A program made the position numbers and the translations under genes. DNA of 64,000 nt from Lycium barbarum (taxonomy: Eukaryota > Streptophyta > Magnoliopsida > Solanales > Solanaceae): contig NC_083348.1 in assembly GCF_019175385.1 (NCBI RefSeq), positions 48,878,950 through 48,942,949 on the forward strand, in the 5' to 3' direction. Within the stretch, counting starts at the first letter, position 1, and each line of letters opens with the position of its first letter. Below the pieces are notes generated by a model. It was given only the letters and a program-made list of their open reading frames with translations, did no database searches and was not told where the DNA came from. Below are positions 35,257 through 46,895 of the stretch, piece by piece.

Positions 35257-36548
35257 AAACCTTCTTGAAAAGACTTCCAGAACTTAGCTGTAAACTGTGC
35301 TCCTCTATCTGTGATAATCGATAATGGGATTCCATGGAGTCGCACAATTTCTTTGAGATACAACCTTGCATAGTCTTCTGCTGAGTACGTGGTCCTAACG
35401 GGAAGAAAATGGGCCGCTTTCGTCAGCCTTTCCATGATCACCCATATAGAGTCATACCTGCCATGGGAACGGGGTAATCCCACGATGAAATCCATGTTGA
35501 TCACTTCCCATTTCCAAGTACGGATTTCCATTGCTTGCAACAAGCCTCCCTGCTTTTGGTGTTCAACTTTTACCTGTTGGCAATTTGGACATTGTGCTAC
35601 AAATTCTGCTATGTCTCTCTTCATGCTATCCTACCAGTACATCATCTTGAGATCATGGTACATTTTGGTTGTACCTGGATGAATAGAATATCAAGAGCAA
35701 TGTGCTTCTTCTAAAACTCGTCGGCGCAATTCCGCCACATTCGGCACATATAACCTGCCTCGGTACCTAAGAATCCCATCCACAGAAAATTCAAACGGAG
35801 ACTTTTCTTTCCCATGAGATGCGTATCTATAACGACACAACTGAGGATCTTCATACTGCCGTTCCTTCACTTCCGTATCCAAGGAAGAGGTTGTGGAATC
35901 ATTGATACTAATCCCTGCATCACCCGAATTAATTACACGCACTCCCAGATTAGCTAATCGATGAAGTTCTTGAATCATCTCTTTCCTTTCCGGAGGGACT
36001 TCACATAAACAACCCATTGATCGGCGGCTAAGCGCATCGGCTACTACATTCACCTTTCCGGGGTGGTATAAAATGTTAACATCATAATCTTTTAATAATT
36101 CTAACCACCGCCTCTGTCGCAGGTTCAACTCCTTTTGCTTGAAGATGTACTGAAGACTTTTGTGATCTGTATAGATATCAACGTGCACACCGTACAAATA
36201 ATGTCTCCACATTTTTAGGGCATGAATGACCGTAGCTAGTTCGAGATCATGAGTTGGATAATTCTTCTCATGTTTCCGCAATTGTCTCAAAGCATATGCA
36301 ATAACCTTACCATGCTGCATCAATACGCATCCCAATCCGACACTGGAAGCGTCACAATACATAACATAGCCATCTGGCCCTTCTGGAAGTGTTAGAACCG
36401 GGGTTGAGGTCAACCTGTTTTTCAGCTCTTGGAAACTGCGCTCACAGGTATCATCCCATTGAAACTTTGCTGACTTCTGGGTTAGCTTCGTCAATGGGGC
36501 TGAAATAGACGAAAAGCCCTCTACGAACCTTCGATAATAACCTGCCAA
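35257..36548 (-). pseudogene. element B RNase H and integrase N-terminal part (broken)
   Basis: On minus 36548-35691 reads [24 protein letters not shown], then the RNase H ([45 protein letters not shown]) and linker. The integrase zinc finger follows with stops near 35690 and 35640, then 35624-35262 has [22 protein letters not shown] (first Asp) and [13 protein letters not shown] (second Asp), ending FQEG where X1 was inserted. Confidence 0.88.
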
Positions 36549-36605
36549 ACCCAGAAAACTACGAACTTCTGTAAGCGTCGTAGGCCTTGGCTAAATCTTC
36601 ACAGC

Positions 36606-37504
36606 TTAAATTTTCTGAGTGTCGACTTGAATGCCATCATCTGAAATAACATGGCCCAGAAATGTCACAGAATTTAGCCAGAACTCGCACTTTGAAAATT
36701 TGGCATACAATTCTCGAGCTCGAAGAATGCCAAGAACAATTCGCAAGTGATCTGCATGTTCTGATTCTGTGCGAGAATACACCAGAATATCATCAATAAA
36801 TACTATCACGAATAAATCCAAGAGGGGTCTGAACACGTTGTTCATCAAATTCATAAATACAGCCGGAGCATTAGTCAACCCGAATGACATTACTCGGAAT
36901 TCATAGTGGCCATATCTTGTTCTGAAAGCTCTTTTAGGAATATCTGCTTCTCTAACTCTCACTTAATAATAACCCGACCTCAAATCTATTTTGGAAAACC
37001 ACTTGGCACCTTGCAACTGGTCGAACAAGTCATCAATCCATGGAAGAGGATATTTTTCTTTATCGTCACTTTGTTCAGTTGCCTATAATCGATGCACATT
37101 CGCAGGGAACCATCTTTCTTTCTCACAAACAAGACCGGTGCTCCCCACGGTGATGAACTGGGTCTAATAAATCCCTTCTCAAGCAAGTCCTTCAACTGCG
37201 CCTTTAGCTCCTTTAATTCTGCCGGGACCATTCGATAAGGAGGAATAGAAATAGGCTTGGTGTCCGGCAACACATCAATGGCGAAGTCAATCTCTCTTTC
37301 TGGTGGAAGGCCTGGAAGTTTGTCCGGAAACACATCTGGGAATTCATTCACTACCGGAACTGACTGGAAAGTTGGCGACTTTGCCTCGGTATCATGAACC
37401 CGGACTAAGTGATAAACATAACCCTTGGCTATCATCTTCCTTTCCTTGAGGTAAGAAATAAACCTGCCCTTTGGAGATGCTGTATTACCCGTCCACTCAA
37501 GCAC
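36606..37504 (-). pseudogene. element B reverse transcriptase (broken)
   Basis: 37504-36986 holds the linker and RT start ([47 protein letters not shown]), then a frameshift just after it and two adjacent stop-type changes near 36965. 36962-36606 holds [31 protein letters not shown] (catalytic IDD) and [16 protein letters not shown]. Stops follow near 36600. Confidence 0.88.
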
Positions 37505-37525
37505 GGGCTCTCCCGGAAATTGGAA

Positions 37526-38149
37526 TCAGACCACTTTTGTGCGACAATAAATGTTTTCATAACACGACGCCAACCAATCCATACCCTTGATTACATCAAA
37601 ATCTACCATTTTTAGCTCAATCAAGTCAGCTTTGGTCTGACGATCACATACCATCACGACACAATTTTTGTACACTTGTCTTGCTATCACGGGATCACCA
37701 ACCGGAGTGAGTACCTCAAAGGGTCTAATTGACTCGAGTTTCACCCCAATACAACCAGAAACATATGGAGTAATATAAGAGAATGTAGAACCCGGATCTA
37801 TCAATGCATACACATCGCGGGAGAATATAGACAATATACCTGTAACTACATCTGGAGAGGACTCGATATCTTGTCGTCCGGCTAAAGCATATACACGGGG
37901 CTGAGTGGCACCTGAAGTAGATGCTGCTCTTCGGCCTCTGCCTCGGCCTGCTGTCATCTGGGGAGTCTGCCCTACTGGGCGTACTGATAAAGAGCCAGCT
38001 GCTGAACCTGTAGGCTGAACTCCAACTCTGCCACTCATCGACGGGCAATCCCTCATCATATGCCCCCGCTTACCACAAGTATAACAGGCATCCAAACCCT
38101 GACGACACTGTTCGGAATATAATCTGCCGCATTGGTTGCATCGCGGCAC
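37526..38149 (-). pseudogene. element B zinc knuckle and protease
   Basis: Reads CNQCGRLY and then CYTCGKRGHMMRDCP, a C-x2-C-x4-H-x4-C nucleocapsid knuckle, a Gly/Arg-rich linker, YALAGRQD and ALIDPGSTFSYITPY (protease active site), then GMDWLASCYENI. The stop after TKVV (37526) sits where the other copies have Arg, consistent with CGA to TGA. Confidence 0.88.
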
Positions 38150-38201
38150 TGGGGGGGTCTCCTCCGACTATAATCTTCCCTAAGCTGGGAATCTGAAGCC
38201 C

Positions 38202-39215
38202 TCAAACTCTGCCCTGTCCTGAACGGAAAGAGAGATCAAATCTCCTACCTGTGAATCGAGGAGGTGCACTTGTCACTGACTGGCCTGAGTACCCAGAATA
38301 TGTCTGCCTTGATCCCCCTCTATGTTCACTGCTAGCTCCCATGGATCTGGCCTTCTTGCCTTGTCTTCTATCGACATCACGGTCGCCTCTTTGTTGTTGT
38401 TGTCGCCCCTCCAAATTATTTACATGGTCCTGTATTCGGGAAATATCCATCCCGTCTTGCAAGGAAGCTATCAAACAATATCTGAATAAATGTGGCCCTA
38501 GGCTACTTACAAATCTATGTACCCGATCCCCCATGTCAGCCACAATAGTCGGGGCATATCTAGCCAAAGAATTAAATTGCAGGCTATACTCCCGGGCACT
38601 CATGTTTCCTTGCTTCAAATTCAGAAATCTATCCGCTCTAGCTCGGCGGACCTCGGGTGGCAAATAGTGACGAATAAAAGCATCCACAAACTCTTGCCAA
38701 ACCGGAGGAGGCGCGTTCTCTCCTCTTGATAATACCTAATTGTTGTACCATAACACCACCACATCCCGGAGTTTATACGATGCCAACTCCACGGATTCAG
38801 TCTCGGAGGCATGGACAATCTTCAATGTCCTTAACATCTCATCTACAAAACTTTGCGGATCCTCATCCGGCTTTGACCCGAAGAATTCCGGAGGATTTAA
38901 ACTCATAAAATCACGGGCCTTGGTACTTGCTGCCCGGTCACTTGAACCCACATTTTGTCGTTGTGCATGTGCGGCAACCAACTGTGTCAATAGCTGAATG
39001 GCCTCGGTCATTTGTTGAACCGAAGCAGCCGGCGGAGGAATTGGAGCTGGGGCTCCTCCTTGTTCTCCCTCATTGGGCGGGGTAGAGGAAGTATTAGATG
39101 GGGTCTCGTTATGCGATTTGCCTTCATCTATATTCACCGGAGGCTCTCTTTCTACCCGTCTCTTCGCCGTAGTCTTGCCCTTCTGGGCGGCTATAGCCTT
39201 TCCCTTTGGCGGCAT
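38202..39215 (-). pseudogene. element B gag (capsid), one internal stop
   Basis: Starts at the ATG 39215-39213 (MPPKGKAIAAQKGK, the same start as in C and D). Capsid motifs are PPEFFGSKPDEDPQSFVDEM, ESVELASYKLRDVVVLWY, FIRHYLPPEVRRARADRFL and REYSLQFNSLARYAP. A TAG at 38736-38734 lies where Trp is expected. Gag packages the element RNA into virus-like particles. Segment 38687-38202 ends with a basic linker before the zinc knuckle. Confidence 0.88.
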
Positions 39216-39419
39216 TCTGAAATCATAACGCACTATTAGAGAGGATAAAATCTTATACACGGCTCTATCGCACGATCTCATAAAAGAAAGATGGTCATTC
39301 TTCCTAATTGCCCTGTAGCCTCTTGTTTATTGATGTGGTGCGCTACACACCATAAACAAGACTCTACCAGATAAGGCTCATAGACACTTCCTACGACCGA
39401 ACTGCTCTGATACCACTTT
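39216..39419 (-). promoter_or_regulatory. leader of element B with primer site and hairpin
   Basis: TGGTATCAGAGC on minus at 39415-39404, just after the 5' LTR. The leader hairpin pairs TCTTGTTTAT (39361-39352) with ATAAACAAGA (39330-39321), all ten pairs Watson-Crick. Its third pair is T-A where X1 and X2 have C-G. Confidence 0.82.
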
Positions 39420-40930
39420 TGTCACGACCCAGCTAGGGGCCGCGACGGGTACCCGGGGATAACCACCGAGCACCGCTCGCTCTGTCGCTCATTTTACTCA
39501 TTTAATGCTCTTTTTATCATCTTTATACTCATAGTCGAGGAAAATCATATTTCGTATGAAAACATAAAATACTTTCATGTACATGCGCTCTTAGGCTATC
39601 AAAATAATATAGATATGTATACAGTAGTGATCTCGTGAGATCATCTAACCCGCACTGCGTATCTACGAGCCTCTACTGGAGTGCTGAACATAGGGACGGG
39701 ACAAGACCCCATCGTGCCCAAAAAAGTACATATACATGGCTATATATATATACAAAAAATAATAATCATAAGCACCTCCGGGATAATGGAGGGCTCTCAA
39801 TCAGCTGACAGCTACTATGGATCTGGATCGAGCTCTCCTCCCTATCTACCTGTGGGCATGAACACAGAGTCCAAAGAAAACGGACGTCAGTACGAGTATT
39901 GTACTGAGTATGAGAGGCATAAACAATGAAGTAAGACAATGATATAAAGAAGATACTCATATGGAACATCAGAATCTAACTGCCAAGTATAAGAAAACAA
40001 ATCATGCTGCCTTACTCATGCTCATCATAATATCATATCATATATGCATCATGTATAAACTTCCCGTCCATATCGGATCGGTGGGATAATCATAACATGA
40101 GCATGCGTCCAGGCCTCCCGCGTCCGGGGTAACATCTCATGCCGCCCACTAGTGGTGTCTGCCCATGCCATTTGGCCATGGTGTATCATATAGCTGCACG
40201 CCTTGGCGGTGACTGGCCGGCCAAATAGGCGCGGTGTAATAGTAATATCATCATATTCGCATCACAATACGCTTATCTTATCATAATACATACATAAGGC
40301 TCAAGATCAACCATACTCTATCGGGGTGACGTAAGGTCGTGATCCCCCAATTGCATTATGGAGCAACCATGGACATTCTGTCTCACCTTGAAGGAATTAG
40401 CATGTAAGGTGAGTGTAAGCGATGAATAACATCATTAGACTTTTTATACTTTAACTCATTACCTTGTGTAGATAATTATTGACATAGGCTTATGAATAAG
40501 AATAAGTTACGCTATAGGATTCATGCCATTAGAAAGAAGGGACTAGCCTCACATACCTTTCTCGTTTAAGCAATCTAGCGTTCGTTTATTCTTCTTCAAT
40601 GTCATGCCTCTACCTTCAAAAGAGGATTCGTACTAACGTTAGTTAATCAACTATAAGAACGCACTACTATTTCTAGAGACAATTGGGCAGCACTTCCTTT
40701 GTTTATACTACTTTTCCCATATTTCATATCAACTTCCAACACCCACAACAACAATTACAATATAGCAATCAACAATCATCATTCATATACAATGACCATG
40801 AGCCACCATTTCTCTTCATTTTTCCCACAATTATGGTTGTGGGTTCGCTATTGTATTTTCTCATGTATCACACTTATCTCATGGTCTACATGTCATTTAT
40901 AACGTATTCATAATCACAACTTTAACATTC
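39420..40930 (-). repeat. 5' LTR of element B, first part (before X3)
   Basis: Starts on plus with TGTCACGACCC and matches 24706-26216 closely. It is interrupted after CATTC (40926-40930) by X3. Stem-loop block at 39848-39912 and promoter-like block at 40681-40710, both on minus. Confidence 0.92.
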
Positions 40931-41423
40931 TGTTATAGCTCGTATTTCGTGTGTTCGGATATTGCGAGACAATGGTGAGAAGTTAAAGATAAGACTATGT
41001 TCTAAAATAATTTTAATGTACGAGTTGCTAGGAATATTATTTATGAACATTGGTATTATGGTAATATTGAAGAAAGTCGAGGGGCAAAACGGGAATTTTA
41101 CAAAAGGAGTTCATGAAGGTTCCAAAAAGGGCATATTGGCCACGTGATGGAAATATATGGACCAAAGTGTACATGGTAAGACAATGAGTCATCTTTTATT
41201 TCTTTAAGAAAAAGAGAAGAAAACTCTAGGAAAAGAAAGAAAGGGAGGCATGTGGTCATTCCATATTAAGTGGGGGACTAATTGTAATAATAAAAACACA
41301 TGGGGTCAAAGCTTGCATAAGAAGACAATTAGTCTTCTTTGACCAATTTAGAAAAATTCAAGAAAAAGAAAGGAAAATTCTAGAGAAATATAGAAAGGGG
41401 GCATGTGCCCCTCACATGCTTGT

Positions 41424-41479
<56 letters not shown>

Positions 41480-44032
41480 GGCTACCAAGCAAGACATAAT
41501 TGTCTTGAAAGTTCAAGAAAAACTCCAAGCAACATTAAGGGGCCATTCGGCCATATGAAAAATCCAACAAGAACCTTTCAAAAATTATCTTCTACCAATT
41601 GAAGGGTTCCTAGCAAGGTGAAGTGTTCATTGGAGCAAGAAAAACACAAATTCTTGGAAGTTACAAATCTTAGCCAAGGAGGAAGATAAGAGGAAAAGGT
41701 GAGAATTCATCTTTATTTATATGTTATGGAAGTTTGTGTATGTTATAGTGTGTGAAAATGGATGAAATTCATGAAACCTTGCATGTTGGTGTTGAGTTGT
41801 ATGGAGTGTGTTGTTGGCCGTGCATGGGTAGTGTGTGTGTAGAAATAATGAATTAATTTTATGTAATGTGTTGGTTGTTGTTGTAGTGTATAAAAATGGA
41901 TGAAATTCATGAAGAATATGAATATAGGGGTGGTGGCCGTGAGTTGTATATTATATGTATAGCCGTGTATATTTGGTGAATTATGAAGGAATGGTGAGCA
42001 AGTTTTATTTAGTATTTTGGTTGTTGTGTTGTGGATTTTATGTTGCAAATAAAAGCTTAATGAGCTTAGTGAAGTTTAGTAGTTGGAGGCTTGTTTTGGA
42101 AGTGTATGTAAATGGAATATGATGTTCTTGCATGCATGGAATATAATGTTGTTAGTATGATGTTGTTGATGTATGAATTATTAGGTTGTTATTGTTTTTA
42201 TTGGAGTTGGAAGGTCTTGAAGGAAGTAGTATATTGATTAAGTTGTTAGAATGTATCTTGGGTTGATTATTGAAATTGTTAGTATGATTGGGTTGAATTC
42301 CCGGATTGTTGTTGGTTAAAATTGGCTAAGTTGAAGTTTTGGAGATGGTGTATTTATAGGGGAAGTGCTGCCGAAATTTCGGCAGACAAGGTGTTACTTT
42401 AAAGATTCAACTTCCAAATGCTCTAATTAATGTTTGGTAAATGTGACCAACTTGTAGATTTTGGCAAATTTGGAGCTTGAGTTTGGAGTAGCGAAAAAGG
42501 CGGAAAATGTATGTAAGGCTTTACCCTTCCTTCTTTGGCATGTCTTAGGCATACTAGGTTGGATACGAGCCTCGGGGACAACTCCATTCTCCGGAATCCG
42601 CACCTAAAGTTACCCCTTTTTCATTCAGTAGAATTGAATTAAAAATTGTGTGAAACGTTGGAAAAGCTTCCTAAACCTCTAGAACTTGCATAAATAGGAC
42701 CCGATTACCTTAAAACCTTCACAAGTGGCGCCATGAAATGTAACATATGCAAATTATGTACACTCCCTCACTCGGCCCGAGGTGGGCCCATTGTTCCCGG
42801 ATTTCTCCTTATTGTTCCGTTTGACTTATTTTGGAGTAGAACCCAAAGGAAACTTCTGATCCTTGTTCCAATTATCAAACGATAAGTACTGTACCATTCT
42901 AATGGAAATACGTCTATGATGACAATGATAACGATGATGCTAAGGAAAAGAATACGTCTATGATAGGTATGACAAGAATGATTCCATGATAAGAGTCTTA
43001 AGACAAGGATTCAATATGAGTATGAAAGTATCAAACTAGTTATTGATCTTTAATTCTATTCCCTGGGTTATGACACTATCTTCTAAAGATTCCAAAGCAG
43101 ATGAATTGATTTCTATGACGTCCATGACTTCATTCTATGTTTCTTTCAACGCTATTCTCCGTTGATAGTCTCGCCTTAAAATGCTCGTTCCTTAAAGGTG
43201 AGACAAAGCGATCACGGTTATTCCATAATATAATCAGAGGTCACCGACCTTACGTCACTTCGATGGATACATGATTTTCCTTGGGCTCTCCTGCATGCTT
43301 ATATGACATATGTATATAAGAAATGTATATGAACATGGGGTGGGGGAAGGGATACATAGGGGATGGGAAGGGAAACATGTTTCATTGCCACCTGGTCAGC
43401 TGGCTTATCATCCCGGACGCGGGATGCCCGGACGCGGGATATATGGGCGAGCCGATGTATTTCGGCGCAATGTGGGCGAGCCGACGTTGTTCGGTGCTAT
43501 GATATAACATGATATGATATGATATGATATGATATGACATGATATGATATGATATGATACGATACGATAGATATGATAAGACATGACATGATATAAGTTC
43601 TATTTTCTATGTCTATGAAAAAGAAATGTTTTTAAAAGGGAAAGACAAGCATGCACGGTATTCGCCCTCAGCGGTACTCATAGGTACAGGTTACTCTTTT
43701 ATCCTATGACATGTTCTATGTTTCCATGCAGTTATTATTCATACGCACATTTCTTGCTATGTTACTATTCATGCCTTACATACTCAGTACATTGCTCGTA
43801 CTGACCCCTCTTCTTCGGGGGCTGCGTTTCATGTCGCGCAGGTACACCCAGATGATGCAAAGTTAGCATAGAAGATGTTCCAGCGGAGTTGGTAGGCTCC
43901 ACTTGTCCTGGAGTGATGCCGAGTCAGAGTATATGTACTATGACACTTTGTTCGAAGTTAGAGACTTTGCAGATAGAGTCGTGGGTTTTGGGAGTCAGTT
44001 TGTATTATGATAAAGGTTTTACTGTTATAGCC
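40931..44032 (+). repeat. X3: solo LTR, left part
   Basis: Starts TGTTATAGCTCGTATTTCG. Its end, GTCGGGGTGTGACA, is at 52155 after X2. The flanking pentamers CATTC (40926-40930, 52156-52160) match exactly, and no internal region or second LTR is present, so this is a solo LTR left by LTR-LTR recombination. It holds a TA microsatellite (about 41430-41474), the promoter-like block with CTGCCGAAATTTCGGCAG (42368-42385), a GATAT repeat (about 43506-43594) and the stem-loop block (43788-43845). Confidence 0.9.
42351..42385 (+). promoter_or_regulatory. putative core promoter of X3 with perfect 18-nt palindrome
   Basis: TATTTATAGGGGAAGTGCTG leads into CTGCCGAAATTTCGGCAG, which is its own reverse complement. 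The block is shared by all LTRs here; only X3 keeps the palindrome perfect. Confidence 0.5.
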
Positions 44033-45979
44033 CGTACTTTGTACGTTCGGATAATTCAAGATAAATGCGAGAAGTTAAGGGCAAGACTATCTCCAAAATT
44101 ATTTTAATGTACAAGTTGTTTATTAGTATGGAAAAATATTGAGAAAGACCAAGGGCCAGAACAGCGCGAACGCGCTGAACAACAATCTGCGGACCAGGTT
44201 CGGGATGAAGGTTATACTATAAGAGTGTAATAATAACCTATATATGATATTTGGAGACCATATGGAGTAAATCGGTTCACATAGTACTTAACGGGAAATT
44301 CTCGTCGCCAAGTGGGGCCCACACGTCGGGGTTTCATAAAGGACGTATGAAGAGACATATGAGTAGTATATGAAAAGTTGAGCAAGTCCTAAGAAAGACC
44401 CATAAGCTAAAAATAAGTGTAGGCCCTCCAAAAGGACAATTTAAGAAAACGTTTTTGGGTGATCCGACTTGGAGGGGCAATAACGGCATTATAAGTTTGG
44501 AATTTGGGAAACTTTCCAGAAATAAAAGTTGTAGATAATTGAATTATCTTTCAAACCATAGGTCGTGGGCCCTCATACGTTATCGGGATTGAGAGTTATG
44601 CCCCTTTTACTGAACGAATACGCAGGCAAAATATTAAGCCAGCGCGAACGCGGCCCATCTGGGCGCGAACGCGTAAGAGGCCACTGGCCAACTCAGCGCG
44701 AACGCGCTGACTAAATTTTATGTCGGTCTGGGCAGCTTCTGGAACTCTATTTAAGGAGGGCTTAACCTCCATTCTTCATCCAAAAACGCCCAAAGACCCC
44801 CAAAATTCTGAAAAAAACCTTCCACAACCCTACAACATCAAATTTTAGCCCGGATCAGGTATAATCTCCCAATTCCGATCTAGATACCGTATTGTTTTCG
44901 CTGCAGACTTATATGACGGGCGTGTGGTGGCCAAAAGTTAGCGTGAAAAGGTGGAGATTAAGCAGTATTAAAGGGAGAAAGGTATGAATCTCTTTCTATT
45001 TGTGCAAATACCGATTTATTTATGAAGAAAACGTGATTAAATGATTGTATACCGAGTTAATTAGTTATGGAAAATTGGAAAACAGCGTGTGGGCTGTTTT
45101 ATGAGATATGTTGATATGGAAATTGATATTATTGATGTTAGTGTTGTTTGTGTTGTTGGTTGCTGAATTGAAAATTCGGGCTAGGCATATAAACAGGGGA
45201 GATGCTGCCCGATTTTTGGTAGAATATGAAATAGTATAATTTGGAATATGGTATAAATGTGCATTGAAGGGGCTAACATTAGTGTGAATTATCTTAAATG
45301 TAGACTTACGAGCTCGGACAAATAAGCGTAGCTAATAAGAGGCGGAACAGGTATGTTAAGGCTCGTCCCTTTCTTTCAAAGGCATGATTCCTACGACTTT
45401 AATTCCATGAACGTTTCCACAATCCTCTTTGTGTTCAAACGTCAGACATTTATAATTACAAGGCATGATTACCTTTCCAAAAATCGTTAATGTTTTCCAA
45501 AATGTCTATATTTTTCCAAAACGGAGGTTTACGATTTTGTACTGCTTTATGATAACGATGATGGACATGTTTGATCATGATGACAATGAATGCTAAGAAT
45601 GAGAGCGTTTTCCTATGATGGATATGATGATGATTCTACGTTTGAAAGGTTCCAAGTTTACGTTTCAATGACGATACAAGAATGTGGGGCTATTTTCTTG
45701 ACTTCTCAGTTTTATTCATGAACGACAATTATTTCTTAAAGGTCTCAAAGCGTATGAATTGATGCCCTATGGGATGATTATTTTACTTTATGTCCTCTCA
45801 ATGCTATTCTTCCTTGATAGTCTCACCTTATGAGAATTGTTCCTTCAAGGTGAGACAAAGTGACCATGGTTATTCCATAATGTAATCGGAGGTTACCGAC
45901 CTTACGTCACTCCGATGGGTATATGACTTTCTTTGGGGTCTCATGCATGCTGTTTATATGATATATGTCTATGTATATG

Positions 45980-46014
<35 letters not shown>

Positions 46015-46895
46015 GGGAAAAGGGAAAGGGCAACTGTTATATTACCACCTGATTCAGCTGGATTTCGTCCCGGACGCGGGATGCCCAGACGCGGGACATG
46101 GGAGAGCCGGACACGGCGTCTGTATATGTGTTGTATGATATGTATGATATGATATGATATGTTGGGACACCGTTGGGGAGGGGGCGGGAGAGCCGATGTA
46201 CTCGGCGTCTGTAAAATGTGAATAAAGGATACCGTTTTCTGAAATGTTCTGTTTTCTATATATGTGAATAAGAAGTACCGTTTTCTGGAAAAGAGACCAA
46301 GCATGCATAGCATCCGCCTAAAAGGCATTCATATATACAGGTTACTTCTATCCCAGGATAAGCTCTATATGTCTATTCCGTCATTATTCATACTGTACAT
46401 CCCTTTATTATATTAGTATTCATGTCTTGCATACTCAGTACATTACTCCTACTGACCCCTTTTCTTCGGGGGCTGCGTTTCATGCCGCGCAGGTACACCC
46501 AGATGAGCTGAAGTTATTCTAGAGGATATTCTAGCGAAGTTGGCAAGCTCCACTTGCTCCTGGAGTGTTGCCGAGTCCGAGCTTGTATGCTAGGATTTCT
46601 GGACTGATGTTAGAGACTTTGCAGACAGAGTCGTGGGTGTTGGTTGTCAGTTCTGAAGTGGCTCTACCAGCCGATGTGTCATTTGTGTTATGATATAAGT
46701 TTCATATGATTACAGTTTTTGTTTCAATTGAGTACAAAGAAAAGAAAAAAAACATCTGAAGGTTTAGCTATATTTTATTTCTTGTTGATGTATGAATCTA
46801 AAGAGGTTAAGTATGTAATATGAGTCAGCGGGTTCGCTCGGCTCCGTATATGGGGTCGGGTGCCCATCACACCCTAGTAAGGTCGGGGTGTGACA
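44033..46895 (+). repeat. 5' LTR of X2
   Basis: About 2.86 kb. Contains CAGCGCGAACGCGCTG dyads (44162-44177, 44694-44709, with partial copies between 44639 and 44674), promoter-like block (45186-45220), a TATATG microsatellite (about 45960-46015) and the stem-loop block (46430-46495, first stem with one mismatch). Confidence 0.93.

Noticed and set aside
38251..38667. 138-codon plus-strand frame
   Set aside because: It is antisense to the well-supported gag of element B.
43506..43594. GATAT tandem repeat as a possible centromere satellite
   Set aside because: Under 100 bp, lies inside a solo LTR, and similar short runs occur in LTR X2; a microsatellite explains it.
46054..46328. Overlapping minus-strand frames in LTR X2, repeated at 51134-51388
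   Set aside because: They recur only because the LTR is duplicated; they run through microsatellites and show no protein family.
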